Below the pieces are notes generated by a model. It ran no database searches. It was given only the letters and a program-made list of their open reading frames with translations, and had not been told where the DNA came from. From NCBI GenBank assembly GCA_946220775.1, contig CAMIFC010000041.1, forward strand, positions 1 to 13,586: a stretch of 13,586 bases of DNA, in the 5' to 3' direction. Numbering within the stretch: the stretch's first letter is position 1; each line of letters begins with the position of its first letter. This document shows positions 1-7,164 of this stretch, in pieces. This DNA is from an uncultured Corynebacterium sp. GTDB taxonomy: Bacteria; Actinomycetota; Actinomycetes; Mycobacteriales; Mycobacteriaceae. The position numbers and the translations under genes were made by a program.

Positions 1-68
1 CCGCCGCGAGGAGTGTGGCTGGGGTTGGGGGTGGTGGGATTGGTGTCCGAAGAAAAGGGGGCAAGCAT
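1..68 (-). CDS. Probable 5' end of a divergent gene, cut by the window edge
   Basis: Reading leftward from the ATG at 68-66, the frame stays open to the window edge for 22 codons, beginning MLAPFSSDTNPTTPNPS, with mostly G/C third positions. A TANNNT hexamer (TAGTTT, minus strand, 81-76) lies 7 bases before the ATG with no Shine-Dalgarno between, which is the arrangement of a leaderless start. In M. tuberculosis the gene divergent from def (Rv0430) encodes a small DUF3263 protein, so that family is a reasonable guess, but the visible Pro/Thr/Asn-rich residues do not identify it. The open frame could also be chance in GC-rich DNA. Confidence 0.42.
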   Translation of the reverse strand, partial: MLAPFSSDTNPTTPNPSHTPRG

Positions 69-126
69 AACACCCAAACTAACCCACGACGCTGAGAATC
101 CAACAACGCCATTTAGACTGGGCTTT
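69..126. promoter_or_regulatory. Divergent promoter region between the left-edge gene and def
   Basis: Two TANNNT -10-like hexamers face away from each other: TAGTTT on the minus strand (81-76) and TAGACT on the plus strand (114-119). Each ends 7 bases before an ATG (68 on minus, 127 on plus), so transcription would begin at or next to the A of the start codon. No convincing -35 hexamer or Shine-Dalgarno sequence was found for either gene. The promoter assignment is inferred from spacing alone. Confidence 0.5.
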
Positions 127-771
127 ATGACTGTCATGCCCATCGTCATTGCTGGCGACCCCGTACTTCACAACCCCACCGCGAAGGTCACCGCACCGGA
201 CCTCAACGCCGATGGCACTCCCAGCGACGAGCTACTCACTCTCATCGCCGACATGCACGAAACTATGGATCGTGCGAATGGCGTCGGACTCGCGGCGAAC
301 CAAGTTGGCATTGGGAAACGCCTGTTCGTCTACCACTGCCCCGACCTCGATGGGCCCAACGGCGAACCGCTCACCGAAGAGGAAATTGAGGCTAATGGCG
401 GTCCCATGCGCCGCGGCACGGTGATCAACCCAGTGCTCGAGACCAGCGAAATCCCCGAAACGATGCCCACTGAAGATGAGGAAGAAGGCTGCCTCTCCGT
501 CCCCGGCCACTCCTGGCCCACCGGCCGCGCAGATTGGGCGCGCGTCACCGGCATCGACGAAACCGGCAAAGAAATCAGCATCGAAGGCTACGGCTTCTTC
601 GCCCGCTGCCTGCAGCATGAGGTCGGGCACCTCGACGGCTTCCTCTATACCGACGTGCTGATCGGGCGGAACAAGCGCGCCGCGAAGAAGACCTTCAAGC
701 GCGAGGGGTGGGACGCCCCCGGCAACACGTGGCTGCCCGGCGTCGACGAGGACCCGTTCGGCCATGAGTAA
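127..771 (+). CDS. def: Peptide deformylase
   Basis: Cytosolic metalloenzyme that removes the formyl group from the N-terminal methionine of new proteins. With the start at 127 it has 214 residues, normal for actinobacterial deformylases. All three family motifs are present: GVGLAANQ (residues 52-59), EGCLS (120-124, metal ligand C122) and HEVGH (164-168, metal ligands H164 and H168, catalytic E165). The stretch from about residue 72 to 98 between motifs 1 and 2 is long and acidic. I chose ATG 127 because the protein then begins MTVMPIVIAGDPVLH, as relatives do, and because a TAGACT hexamer sits 7 bases upstream; ATG 136 is the alternative. The frame is also open back to a GTG at 13, but that adds 38 residues unlike the family. 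First gene of the cluster; its last 8 bases overlap the next gene. Confidence 0.95.
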   Translation: MTVMPIVIAGDPVLHNPTAKVTAPDLNADGTPSDELLTLIADMHETMDRANGVGLAANQVGIGKRLFVYHCPDLDGPNGEPLTEEEIEANGGPMRRGTVINPVLETSEIPETMPTEDEEEGCLSVPGHSWPTGRADWARVTGIDETGKEISIEGYGFFARCLQHEVGHLDGFLYTDVLIGRNKRAAKKTFKREGWDAPGNTWLPGVDEDPFGHE

Positions 772-2026
772 CCACGAGGACGCCACCCGCGACACCGACA
801 CCTCAACCGGCACCGCCACCACGGGGGACGCAGACAACGCCACCCCGACCGACCTCACCGCGGCCGCCGCAGGTGCCCGGCGCGTGCCCGGTGTGCCCTT
901 CCCAATTTCTCGTCGCACGGATCCGGTTGCCATCCGCCCTGGCGCGCGAGTCATCGTGCGCCGCCTCACGGGTCAGCGCGCGGAATCCGGTCGTGCCCAG
1001 GTCACAGACGTTATCGGCCGACTGGAGAGTATCGATCCGCTGGTCGTGACTCCGCAAACCCGATCGGCTGCTCGCACCACTCCGCACCACGATCCAGCGA
1101 CGCCGTCGGTGGAGATTGAGGTTGGCGAGGTTGTCGTCCTGAAAACGTTGAGCGCCAAGCCCGTGCGCAACAGCGACATTCGCGCCGTGGAGGAAGCCAT
1201 CGCCCACGCGTTTCCCGGCATCGCCAACGAGGAGCACGACGGCTGGCTATGCCGCGCCGGAGATGGGATCACGGAGCGGTCGAATTCCGCCGTGCCGCTG
1301 GGGCCGACCGCGGGGATGCAACCCGTGCCCGTCGACGCGATCGCGGATTTCTACGCGCGCCACGAGCTGCCGACTCAGCTGCTGGTGCCCGACCGGATTG
1401 GGCGCACCGCGGAGCATCTGGCCGGCCAGCGCGGTCCGGAGATCCTCGTGATGACGCGCCCGCTCGCCGCCGATGGTGCCGCGTCCGGGGACGGGGCCAC
1501 GGACGCTGCCGCCACCGTTCCCGGCAGCGCGTCCGGCGCACCCGCCACCCCTTCCTTCCCCCTCCGTGGGGACGCCACCCAGTTGCACCCCAACTTCGCT
1601 GGCAAGCAGTTCGAGCTGACAGTGGATGATGAGCCTTCCGAGGAATGGCTGTCTCGTTACCACTTCCGCGGCGAACCGCTTCCCCCGGAGGCGTTGGAGC
1701 TGCTCAGCCGTCGCATTGACGGCCAGCTGGGTTTCGCGCAGATCAGCATCGATGGGGTGCTGGTGGCGATTACTCGTGCGACGATCACGTCGGCGGCAGC
1801 CGGTTCGCGCACGTTCCTGGGCTACTCGGCGGTGGAAATCCACCCCGGTTATCGACGCCACGGGCTCGGCACCTTCCTCGGCCAGGCCGTCCTGGACTGG
1901 GGTGCAGCTCACGGGGCTGAGGAAGCCTACCTGGAGGTCATCGAATCCAACATCGCGGGTCGCGGCATGTATGAGCAGCTGGGCTTCAGCGAGCATCACC
2001 GGCACCACTCCCTGATCCTCGACTAA
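764..2026 (+). CDS. GNAT-family N-acetyltransferase with N-terminal SH3-like domain (Rv0428c-like)
   Basis: A 420-residue protein. Residues 1-50 are a Thr/Asp/Ala-rich, probably disordered leader. Residues about 52-130 look like the small beta-barrel (SH3-like) domain of Rv0428c-type proteins. Residues about 136-230 include the GWLCRAGDGITERSNSAVPLG-type segment (160-180), seen at the front of this acetyltransferase group. Residues 234-265 are an Ala/Gly/Asp linker. Residues about 285-420 form the GNAT domain, with the acetyl-CoA motif RRHGLG at 364-369 and a motif-B-like helix (ESNIAGRGMYEQLGF, 394-408). The acceptor substrate is unknown. Between def and xthA, as in M. tuberculosis; Rv0428c is to my memory roughly 300 residues, so the extra length here is mainly low-complexity sequence. 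The ATG lies inside ATGAGTAA, overlapping the def stop by 8 bases, which suggests translational coupling. Confidence 0.85.
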   Translation: MSNHEDATRDTDTSTGTATTGDADNATPTDLTAAAAGARRVPGVPFPISRRTDPVAIRPGARVIVRRLTGQRAESGRAQVTDVIGRLESIDPLVVTPQTRSAARTTPHHDPATPSVEIEVGEVVVLKTLSAKPVRNSDIRAVEEAIAHAFPGIANEEHDGWLCRAGDGITERSNSAVPLGPTAGMQPVPVDAIADFYARHELPTQLLVPDRIGRTAEHLAGQRGPEILVMTRPLAADGAASGDGATDAAATVPGSASGAPATPSFPLRGDATQLHPNFAGKQFELTVDDEPSEEWLSRYHFRGEPLPPEALELLSRRIDGQLGFAQISIDGVLVAITRATITSAAAGSRTFLGYSAVEIHPGYRRHGLGTFLGQAVLDWGAAHGAEEAYLEVIESNIAGRGMYEQLGFSEHHRHHSLILD

Positions 2027-2034
2027 GAGGGTTC

Positions 2035-2048
2035 AGTAGGCTAGCCGT
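2035..2048 (+). promoter_or_regulatory. Possible internal leaderless promoter (or weak RBS) for xthA
   Basis: TAGGCT (2037-2042) fits TANNNT and ends 6 bases before the xthA ATG at 2049, so a transcript could begin at the start codon. The overlapping AGTAGG (2035-2040) could instead act as a ribosome binding site 8 bases from the ATG. The sequence does not decide between the two readings. The 22-base gap after the acetyltransferase stop is otherwise featureless. Confidence 0.4.
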
Positions 2049-2819
2049 ATGCGCATTGCCACGTGGAACATCAATTCTGTGCGCACCCGGGAGCAACGGG
2101 TGCGGGACTTTCTGGAGCGTTCGGATGTTGACGTTCTGTGCTTGCAGGAAACCAAGTGCACGGACAAGCAGTTTCCGGACTTCACCGACCTAGGCTACGA
2201 ACAAGCCCACCATGGGCTGCACTCTTTCAATGGCGTGGCGCTCCTCTCCCGCGTGGGGCTTGAGGACGTGCTCACGGACTTCGGCCAACCAGGCTTCGAC
2301 AAGGACCTCACCGCACCACAAGATCTCGAAGCTCGCGCCATCGGCGCGGTGTGTGGTGGCGTTCGAGTGTGGAGCCTCTACGTTCCCAACGGCCGGGAGA
2401 TTCGCGATCCGCACTACACGTATAAGTTGCGCTGGCTGGACGCGTTGGCGTCCTACGCAAAAAAGGAGGAGACGGAAGACAAGCTGGTTCTGACCGGCGA
2501 CTTCAACATCGCGCCGCGCGACGAGGACGTGTGGGATCGCTCATTTTTCGACGGGAAAACGCACGTGACGCCCAACGAACGCGCCCGATTGCGTGCTTTT
2601 CAGGACGCCAACCTCGTCGAAGCCACTGACATGATCAAGGATCATTACACGTACTGGGACTACCAGGCTCTACGCTTCCAGAAGAACGAAGGCATCCGTA
2701 TTGACCTGCAGTTTTCCCGCGGAGTAACCGCCACCAGCGCACGCGTCGACCGGGACGAACGCAAGGGTAAGGGTGCCTCTGACCATGCTCCGGTGATAGT
2801 GGATTATGCCGTGGCTTGA
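2049..2819 (+). CDS. xthA: Exodeoxyribonuclease III (AP endonuclease, ExoIII family)
   Basis: DNA base-excision repair enzyme that cuts 5' to abasic sites and trims 3' ends. It has 256 residues, the usual family size. The endonuclease/exonuclease/phosphatase fold residues are all visible: N7 in ATWNINSVR, metal-binding E34 in LQETK, Y111 in YVPNGR, D151 and N153 in GDFNIAP, D219 in RIDLQF and the D245-H246 pair in GASDHAP. Nothing catalytic is missing. It follows the acetyltransferase after 22 bases and its last 14 bases overlap cls. Position next to the def/GNAT pair matches M. tuberculosis Rv0427c. Transcription is probably from def, with a possible extra promoter at 2037-2042. Confidence 0.95.
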   Translation: MRIATWNINSVRTREQRVRDFLERSDVDVLCLQETKCTDKQFPDFTDLGYEQAHHGLHSFNGVALLSRVGLEDVLTDFGQPGFDKDLTAPQDLEARAIGAVCGGVRVWSLYVPNGREIRDPHYTYKLRWLDALASYAKKEETEDKLVLTGDFNIAPRDEDVWDRSFFDGKTHVTPNERARLRAFQDANLVEATDMIKDHYTYWDYQALRFQKNEGIRIDLQFSRGVTATSARVDRDERKGKGASDHAPVIVDYAVA

Positions 2820-4317
2820 TCTGACCGGCATGGTCATGTCGTTGGTGGACCAGTTGCAGTGGTACCACTTCGTGATCATTGGGCTGGACTACCTGCTGAA
2901 GTTCATCGCGCTGGGCTGGGTGCCGTCGAAGCGGCGACCAAGCTCCGCGATGGCGTGGCTGCTGGCGATCTTCCTGATCCCGTTCATCGGGATTTTGCTG
3001 TTCTTCCTCATCGGATCGCCGCAGGTCAATAAGCGCCGCCACGAAATCCAGATGCGGGCCAACGAGCTGATCCGGGACATGGCTCGGGAAGAACCTGACA
3101 TGCCCGAAGGCCGAGAATTGACCGACGAGCAGCAATCGATGGTGCAGCTAAACCGAAAGCTGACGTCCCTGCCCGCGGTGGGTGGGACGCTTCACGAGCT
3201 GTACTCCGACTACGCCGAATCCATCCGCAAGATGGCGCAAACCATCGACACGGCGAAAAACTACGTCAACGTGCAGATTTACATCATGGCCTGGGATGAA
3301 ACCACCGACGTGTTCTTCCAGGCACTCGCCCGCGCCGCCGACCGTGGTGTGAAGGTGCGGTTGATGTACGACCACGTGGGGTCCATGAAGTACCCCGAAT
3401 CTCACCTGCTAGGCCGCAAGCTCGACCGACTGGACATCGAGTGGTACGCCATGCTGCCGCTGAAACCCTGGCGCTGGAAGTTCCGCCGCCCCGACCTGCG
3501 CAATCACCGCAAGGTGGTCGTCGTCGACGGCGAGCGGGCGTTCATGGGGTCCCAGAATATGATCGACGCCAGTTACCTGATGTCCGGGAACTTGAAACTC
3601 GGCCGCCAGTGGGTGGACATCATGGGTGAGTTCACCGGACCGATCGTCACAGAGATTAATTCGGTATTCGCGCTGGACTGGTTCGCTGAATCCGGTGAAT
3701 CCCTCGACCTGATCGCGCCGACCGATCTGGCTCAGGAACTCGACGATGAGGATAAGGACGTCGGCGAGGAACTGATGCAGGTCCTGCCATCTGGGCCAGG
3801 CTTCACGACGGACCCGAACCTCCGCATGTTCGTCTCCATGGTCCACCACGCCAAGGAGCACCTCCAGATCGTCAGTCCCTACTTCATTCCGGACGAATCC
3901 CTGCTCGAAGCCGTGACCACCGCCGCCTACCGTGGCGTGCGAGTCGAATTGTATGTTTCTGAAAAGGCCGACCAGGCGATGGTCGGCCACGCGCAGGCCA
4001 GCTACTACGAAGAACTGCTGGAAGCCGGGGTGAAGATCTACCAGTACCCCGCCCCGGCGGTGCTTCACACCAAGGCGGCGATCGCCGATAAGGAAGTGGC
4101 CGTGATGGGCAGCTCCAATATGGACATGCGATCCTTCGGCCTGAACTACGAGATCACCATGGTCAGCTTCGAAGGCAAGCTCATGAACGAACTCGACCGG
4201 GTCATTCAGGGATACAAGGATACCTCGAAGAAGCTCACGAAGGAGCAATGGGCGAAGCGACCATGGCACCAGAAGTACGTGGATAACGTCGCGCGCCTGA
4301 CCAGTGCGCTGCAATAA
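2806..4317 (+). CDS. cls: Cardiolipin synthase, phospholipase D type
   Basis: Membrane enzyme of 503 residues that joins two phosphatidylglycerol molecules to form cardiolipin. Two hydrophobic N-terminal segments (about 20-38 and 48-70) anchor it, followed by a charged linker and two phospholipase D domains. Both HxKx4D catalytic motifs are intact: H234/K236/D241 in HRKVVVVD and H421/K423/D428 in HTKAAIAD, each followed by the usual MGSxNM. This is the bacterial ClsA type rather than the CDP-alcohol phosphatidyltransferase type found in some other actinobacteria. The ATG at 2806 overlaps the xthA stop by 14 bases, with GGTGA-like bases about 10 upstream; ATGs at 2830 and 2836 are possible starts that would keep both membrane segments. 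Last gene of the cluster. Confidence 0.92.
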   Translation: MPWLDLTGMVMSLVDQLQWYHFVIIGLDYLLKFIALGWVPSKRRPSSAMAWLLAIFLIPFIGILLFFLIGSPQVNKRRHEIQMRANELIRDMAREEPDMPEGRELTDEQQSMVQLNRKLTSLPAVGGTLHELYSDYAESIRKMAQTIDTAKNYVNVQIYIMAWDETTDVFFQALARAADRGVKVRLMYDHVGSMKYPESHLLGRKLDRLDIEWYAMLPLKPWRWKFRRPDLRNHRKVVVVDGERAFMGSQNMIDASYLMSGNLKLGRQWVDIMGEFTGPIVTEINSVFALDWFAESGESLDLIAPTDLAQELDDEDKDVGEELMQVLPSGPGFTTDPNLRMFVSMVHHAKEHLQIVSPYFIPDESLLEAVTTAAYRGVRVELYVSEKADQAMVGHAQASYYEELLEAGVKIYQYPAPAVLHTKAAIADKEVAVMGSSNMDMRSFGLNYEITMVSFEGKLMNELDRVIQGYKDTSKKLTKEQWAKRPWHQKYVDNVARLTSALQ

Positions 4318-4340
4318 GCGGCCTGTGCTGCAGTAATGCT

Positions 4341-4367
4341 GGGATTGTATCCCCGAAGGGACTTTTT
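4341..4367 (+). terminator. Weak intrinsic terminator candidate after cls, with a competing hairpin
   Basis: A short hairpin, TCCC/GGGA around CGAA (4350-4361), is followed by a C and five T residues (4363-4367). The 5' arm is shared with an alternative hairpin, GGGAT-TGT-ATCCC (4341-4353), so the two cannot form together. The terminator stem has only 4 base pairs, so it is weak by usual standards. It lies 24 bases after the cls stop, the expected place for a terminator. Confidence 0.35.
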
Positions 4368-4454
4368 GCCCATGACGTGCAACACTGGATCAGTCGAAGG
4401 TGCCCATGAAACGGAATGTTCCAATCCAGCGAAGCACACATGTTTTCTGTGACG

Positions 4455-4484
4455 AACGACTATGATCGTTTCTTAATTAACGAT
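4455..4484. promoter_or_regulatory. Candidate operator with three half-sites upstream of marR
   Basis: Three copies of one pentamer occur in alternating orientation: AACGA (4455-4459), TCGTT (4466-4470) and AACGA (4479-4483). Copies two and three extend to the 6-base inverted repeat ATCGTT (4465-4470) / AACGAT (4479-4484). Copies one and two form a second inverted repeat. MarR-family proteins usually bind inverted repeats as dimers next to their own promoter. The array overlaps the expected -35/spacer of the TAGTAT promoter, where binding would block RNA polymerase. The role is inferred. Confidence 0.45.
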
Positions 4485-4489
4485 ATTTT

Positions 4490-4534
4490 TAGTATTTGCA
4501 CCGAACCTAACAATTTCAGTAGCAACCCAGAGGA
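4490..4534 (+). promoter_or_regulatory. Probable marR promoter and ribosome binding site
   Basis: TAGTAT (4490-4495) fits the -10 pattern TANNNT in a locally AT-rich stretch. Transcription would begin near 4502, giving a leader of about 40 bases. AGAGGA (4529-4534) is a good Shine-Dalgarno sequence 6 bases before the ATG at 4541. marR is therefore the one promoter-proximal gene here that looks leadered rather than leaderless. The -35 element is unclear. Confidence 0.5.
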
Positions 4535-4540
4535 CTCACG

Positions 4541-5074
4541 ATGACCAACGCCCAGGACAAGCCCATCACCCCACCCATCCGTGGTCGGCGCGCTCAGCAA
4601 GTCCTTCCGGATATTGACGTCTCGGAGATCGCCACCTCCGTCTATGACTTCCTTTCGGCCACCCGCCGCCTCATGGAACGCCCTAATCAAACCCTTTCGG
4701 TATCCCAATCCGAAATTGAGGTTCTTCAGTTCATTTCCCAGCACCCAGGCTGTGGTGTTTCCGACATTGCCCGCCTTCGCTTCCTCCGCGCCTCCAACGT
4801 GTCCGCCACGGTGCGTCGCCTCATCAACTCCGGGTTCGTGGAGCGCCAAGCCAATGACCGCGATAAGCGCGCGCAGGACCTTTACCTGACGGAAGAGGGC
4901 GTGGACGTGATGAACTCCGTCACCGACGAATGGGCCCTTCTTATTGCCAATGCCACCAAGCGCATGGACGGTCGCGACATCGCCAAGTTGCGCCGCGGTG
5001 TTCCCGCGCTGCGCAACCTCTCCATTGCGGCGGAAGGCCTCATCGAGGAAATGCAGCGGGACAAGGACAAGTAG
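4541..5074 (+). CDS. MarR-family transcriptional regulator
   Basis: A 177-residue winged-helix DNA-binding protein. The N-terminal 25 residues are a polar tail. Residues about 28-48 and 140-172 would form the helical dimer interface. The winged helix covers about 52-118: a recognition-helix region at LRASNVSATVRRLINSGFV (82-100) and the wing at NDRDKRAQDLYLTEEG (105-120), which carries the D-x-R signature of the family. The effector cannot be predicted; MarR proteins commonly respond to phenolic or other small compounds and repress themselves and nearby exporters. A three-half-site repeat and promoter lie directly upstream, supporting autoregulation. The stop is 5 bases from the stop of the convergent MFS exporter, so any control of that exporter would act at a distant promoter. 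Confidence 0.9.
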   Translation: MTNAQDKPITPPIRGRRAQQVLPDIDVSEIATSVYDFLSATRRLMERPNQTLSVSQSEIEVLQFISQHPGCGVSDIARLRFLRASNVSATVRRLINSGFVERQANDRDKRAQDLYLTEEGVDVMNSVTDEWALLIANATKRMDGRDIAKLRRGVPALRNLSIAAEGLIEEMQRDKDK

Positions 5075-5079
5075 CACGC

Positions 5080-6327
5080 TCAGCCTTCCTGCTGCCGCTC
5101 CCCTGGCTCCTTGATCCGAGCCACCACGCTTCCGGCCACAGCGATGGACATCGCCACAACCATGCACAGCGCCATCGTGAACAGCCGGTCAGAGCCCAAC
5201 CCGACCAACGGGCTCACCACCCCTGCCACAATAAACTGACCTGCGCCCAACAACGCGGATGCAGCGCCAGCCCGCCCCGCCGCGAGATCCTGCGCCAGCG
5301 CCGTGGAATTCGACATGTTCAGCCCATTGCCAAATGTCGCGATAAAAACGGCGATGACGATGAGGATGAGGGACCAATTGGCGTCCCGAGGCAAAAGCAG
5401 GGAGAACACGAACACGAACGAAGCGCCGACCGCCAAACAGCCCACCGCGATGGCCTGCATACGGTGCGGACCGAGGTGACCGACCAGCCGAATATTCGTC
5501 GAATTCGCGCCGACGAGGGCGATGGCATTGGCGGCGAAGAACAGGGAGAAACCGATGGGGCTCATGCCGAAGATGTCTTGGAACACGTAGCTCGACCCCG
5601 CGATGTAGGAAAACATCGTGCCGAAGCCAAAGGCAAACGCCAGCGCATAACCCATGAACGCCGGGCGTAGCATCAGCGCGCCCATATTGCGGTACATCCG
5701 CCACGGCCCACCCGTGGCACGACGCTCCGGCGGATGCGACTCCGGGGTAGCGATCGCAACCAGGATTTGCGCCATCGCAATGATCGCCAGGGTCCAAAAG
5801 ACACCGCGCCAATGCGTCAGCTCGTTGATGAACCCGCCGAACACCGGCGCCACAATCGGCGCGACACCAATGATCAACATCATCCCCGAAAACGCGCGCG
5901 CCGCCACACCGGTCACAAGGTCGGCAATCACCGCGCGGGCCAGCACCACGCCCGTTCCCCCGGCGATGCCCTGGACCAGTCGCCCCGCGATCATCACGCC
6001 GATCGTCGGGGCCAGCGCGATCACGATGGACGCCAGTAGGCCCAACACCATGCCGCCGATGAGCAACCGGCAGCGTCCCAAAGCATCAGAGATCGGCCCG
6101 ATCAGCAACTGCCCAGAGGCCATGCCCACCATGTAGGCGGTGATGGTCAGCTGGGTTTGAGCGGTGGTGGCTTGCAGCTCGTCGCCGATGAGGGGCAGCG
6201 AGGGCAGGTACATGTCCGTACCGAGCGGGCCGCCGGCGGCCAATAAGGCGAGGCCGGAGAGGGCGATCAGTCCCAGGCCGGCGCGGCCGGGCGTGGGTCG
6301 ATCAGCAGATTGAGGATTTGTGGGCAT
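5080..6327 (-). CDS. MFS multidrug exporter, Bcr/CflA-like (DHA1) subfamily
   Basis: A 415-residue inner-membrane protein with about 12 hydrophobic segments, predicted to export drugs or metabolites by proton antiport. Diagnostic sequence includes TDMYLPSLP (37-45) near the first membrane segment, motif A GQLLIGPISDALGR (72-85), R116 and the Gly-rich GIAGGTGVVLAR (120-131), and a motif-C-like APVFGG (160-165). These match the Bcr/CflA group, which includes bicyclomycin and sulfonamide exporters; the substrate here is unknown. The start ATG at 6327-6325 has no Shine-Dalgarno, but TAGGTT (minus strand, 6339-6334) lies 6 bases upstream, so it may have its own leaderless promoter. It follows the ABC permease after 30 bases on the same strand and could also be read through from there. 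Its 3' end meets marR tail to tail with no terminator visible. Confidence 0.88.
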   Translation of the reverse strand: MPTNPQSADRPTPGRAGLGLIALSGLALLAAGGPLGTDMYLPSLPLIGDELQATTAQTQLTITAYMVGMASGQLLIGPISDALGRCRLLIGGMVLGLLASIVIALAPTIGVMIAGRLVQGIAGGTGVVLARAVIADLVTGVAARAFSGMMLIIGVAPIVAPVFGGFINELTHWRGVFWTLAIIAMAQILVAIATPESHPPERRATGGPWRMYRNMGALMLRPAFMGYALAFAFGFGTMFSYIAGSSYVFQDIFGMSPIGFSLFFAANAIALVGANSTNIRLVGHLGPHRMQAIAVGCLAVGASFVFVFSLLLPRDANWSLILIVIAVFIATFGNGLNMSNSTALAQDLAAGRAGAASALLGAGQFIVAGVVSPLVGLGSDRLFTMALCMVVAMSIAVAGSVVARIKEPGERQQEG

Positions 6328-6333
6328 TAAGCC

Positions 6334-6339
6334 AACCTA
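6334..6339 (-). promoter_or_regulatory. Leaderless-type -10 element of the MFS gene
   Basis: On the minus strand TAGGTT (6339-6334) fits TANNNT and is followed by 6 bases, then the ATG. No Shine-Dalgarno is present in the 30-base gap. No good -35 is seen, and the marR-operator pentamer AACGA is absent from this gap. Confidence 0.42.
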
Positions 6340-6357
6340 CCCCAGAACAAAAATAGT

Positions 6358-7164
6358 TTACGCGTCACGCTTCATGAGCAAAGCCACTCCCGCGCCGAAC
6401 ACGGCAAGGCAGATGATCGCGAAATAAAGGACGGAGCCTGTCTGCCCCCACGGCGCGTCGACGACGTCTCGCATGGACACAGCCTCCGTCATGTTGCCAA
6501 ACGGCATGTATGGCGGAAGCCAGTCACGGATCTTCGGTACCAGTGGCACGATTAAGCCCTCGACCACGAGGTCCCACAACAGTAGAATCGCGATACCCGC
6601 GGCGGTGGATCGCACCAAGTAGCCCACGCCCGTAGAAACAAACACGACTAAGACCGCGTACAGCACCAACCGGAAGATCATTGTCCACGCGTTATCGGCA
6701 CCCAGTGAGACTTTATCCAGCAGTTCCTTGTCATCAATCTGGAAGCTCATCATCCAACGGCTGATTACAACGGAAAACACGGCGGAAAGAAGTGTCACGA
6801 TCGCCGTGATTGAGCCATAGATCAGCACCTTCGCCAATGGGACGCGCCAGCGCTTCGGGGTCGCCAATAAGGTCGTCTTTGCTGTGCCCGTGCCGTATTC
6901 GGCCGTCACGTTGATGACCGCCTGAATGATCACAATCATCACACCGAACAACAAAACACCGGCCAAGGAACGACTGAGGTCAACGACCTCTCGGATTCCA
7001 GCCTTAGCCACGGGATCGTTCGGATCCAGCTCCTTGTACATCATGGCCACGCCCACACCGTTCAGCGCCGCGATCGCCAGGGAAAATGCGAAGATCAAAC
7101 CGGACGTCCACCACACAGATTTGGTGGTGATGAGTTTGATCCACTCTGATTTCACAACGTTCAT
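6358..7164 (-). CDS. ABC-2 type transporter permease
   Basis: A 268-residue membrane protein beginning MNVVKSEWIKLITTKSVWW, the usual opening of ABC-2 permeases paired with BcrA/NatA-like ATPases (a short amphipathic interfacial helix before the first membrane segment). Six hydrophobic segments lie at about 20-40, 68-88, 110-136, 160-183, 188-210 and 244-264. A conserved-looking cytoplasmic stretch, AEYGTGTAKTTLLATPKRW (88-106), follows the second segment and is the likely contact with the ATPase. The stop of the ATPase and this ATG share one base (TGATG), with AGGAAGG about 12 bases upstream, so the two are translationally coupled. Substrate unknown; such pairs move antibiotics, peptides or lipids, or sodium in NatAB-type systems. 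Confidence 0.88.
   Translation of the reverse strand: MNVVKSEWIKLITTKSVWWTSGLIFAFSLAIAALNGVGVAMMYKELDPNDPVAKAGIREVVDLSRSLAGVLLFGVMIVIIQAVINVTAEYGTGTAKTTLLATPKRWRVPLAKVLIYGSITAIVTLLSAVFSVVISRWMMSFQIDDKELLDKVSLGADNAWTMIFRLVLYAVLVVFVSTGVGYLVRSTAAGIAILLLWDLVVEGLIVPLVPKIRDWLPPYMPFGNMTEAVSMRDVVDAPWGQTGSVLYFAIICLAVFGAGVALLMKRDA

Noticed and set aside
17..38. Plus-strand G-runs (GG, GGGG, GGGGG, GG, GGG) as a G-quadruplex
   Set aside because: They are the complement of Pro/Thr/Asn codons in the probable minus-strand gene, and only three runs have three or more G, so no separate role is supported.
13..126. Extension of def back to a GTG at 13
   Set aside because: It adds 38 residues unlike any deformylase N-terminus and runs over the divergent promoter region; ATG 127 has a family-like start and a well-placed -10 hexamer.
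232..969. Long minus-strand frame across def and the acetyltransferase start
   Set aside because: Shadow of two genes with intact family motifs on the plus strand; its translation resembles no family.
3409..4314. 301-codon minus-strand frame opposite cls
   Set aside because: Antisense shadow of a conserved, motif-complete cardiolipin synthase in GC-rich DNA.
4930..5670. 246-codon plus-strand frame spanning the marR end and the MFS gene
   Set aside because: Polar, low-information translation lying opposite a transporter with recognizable motifs; not coding.
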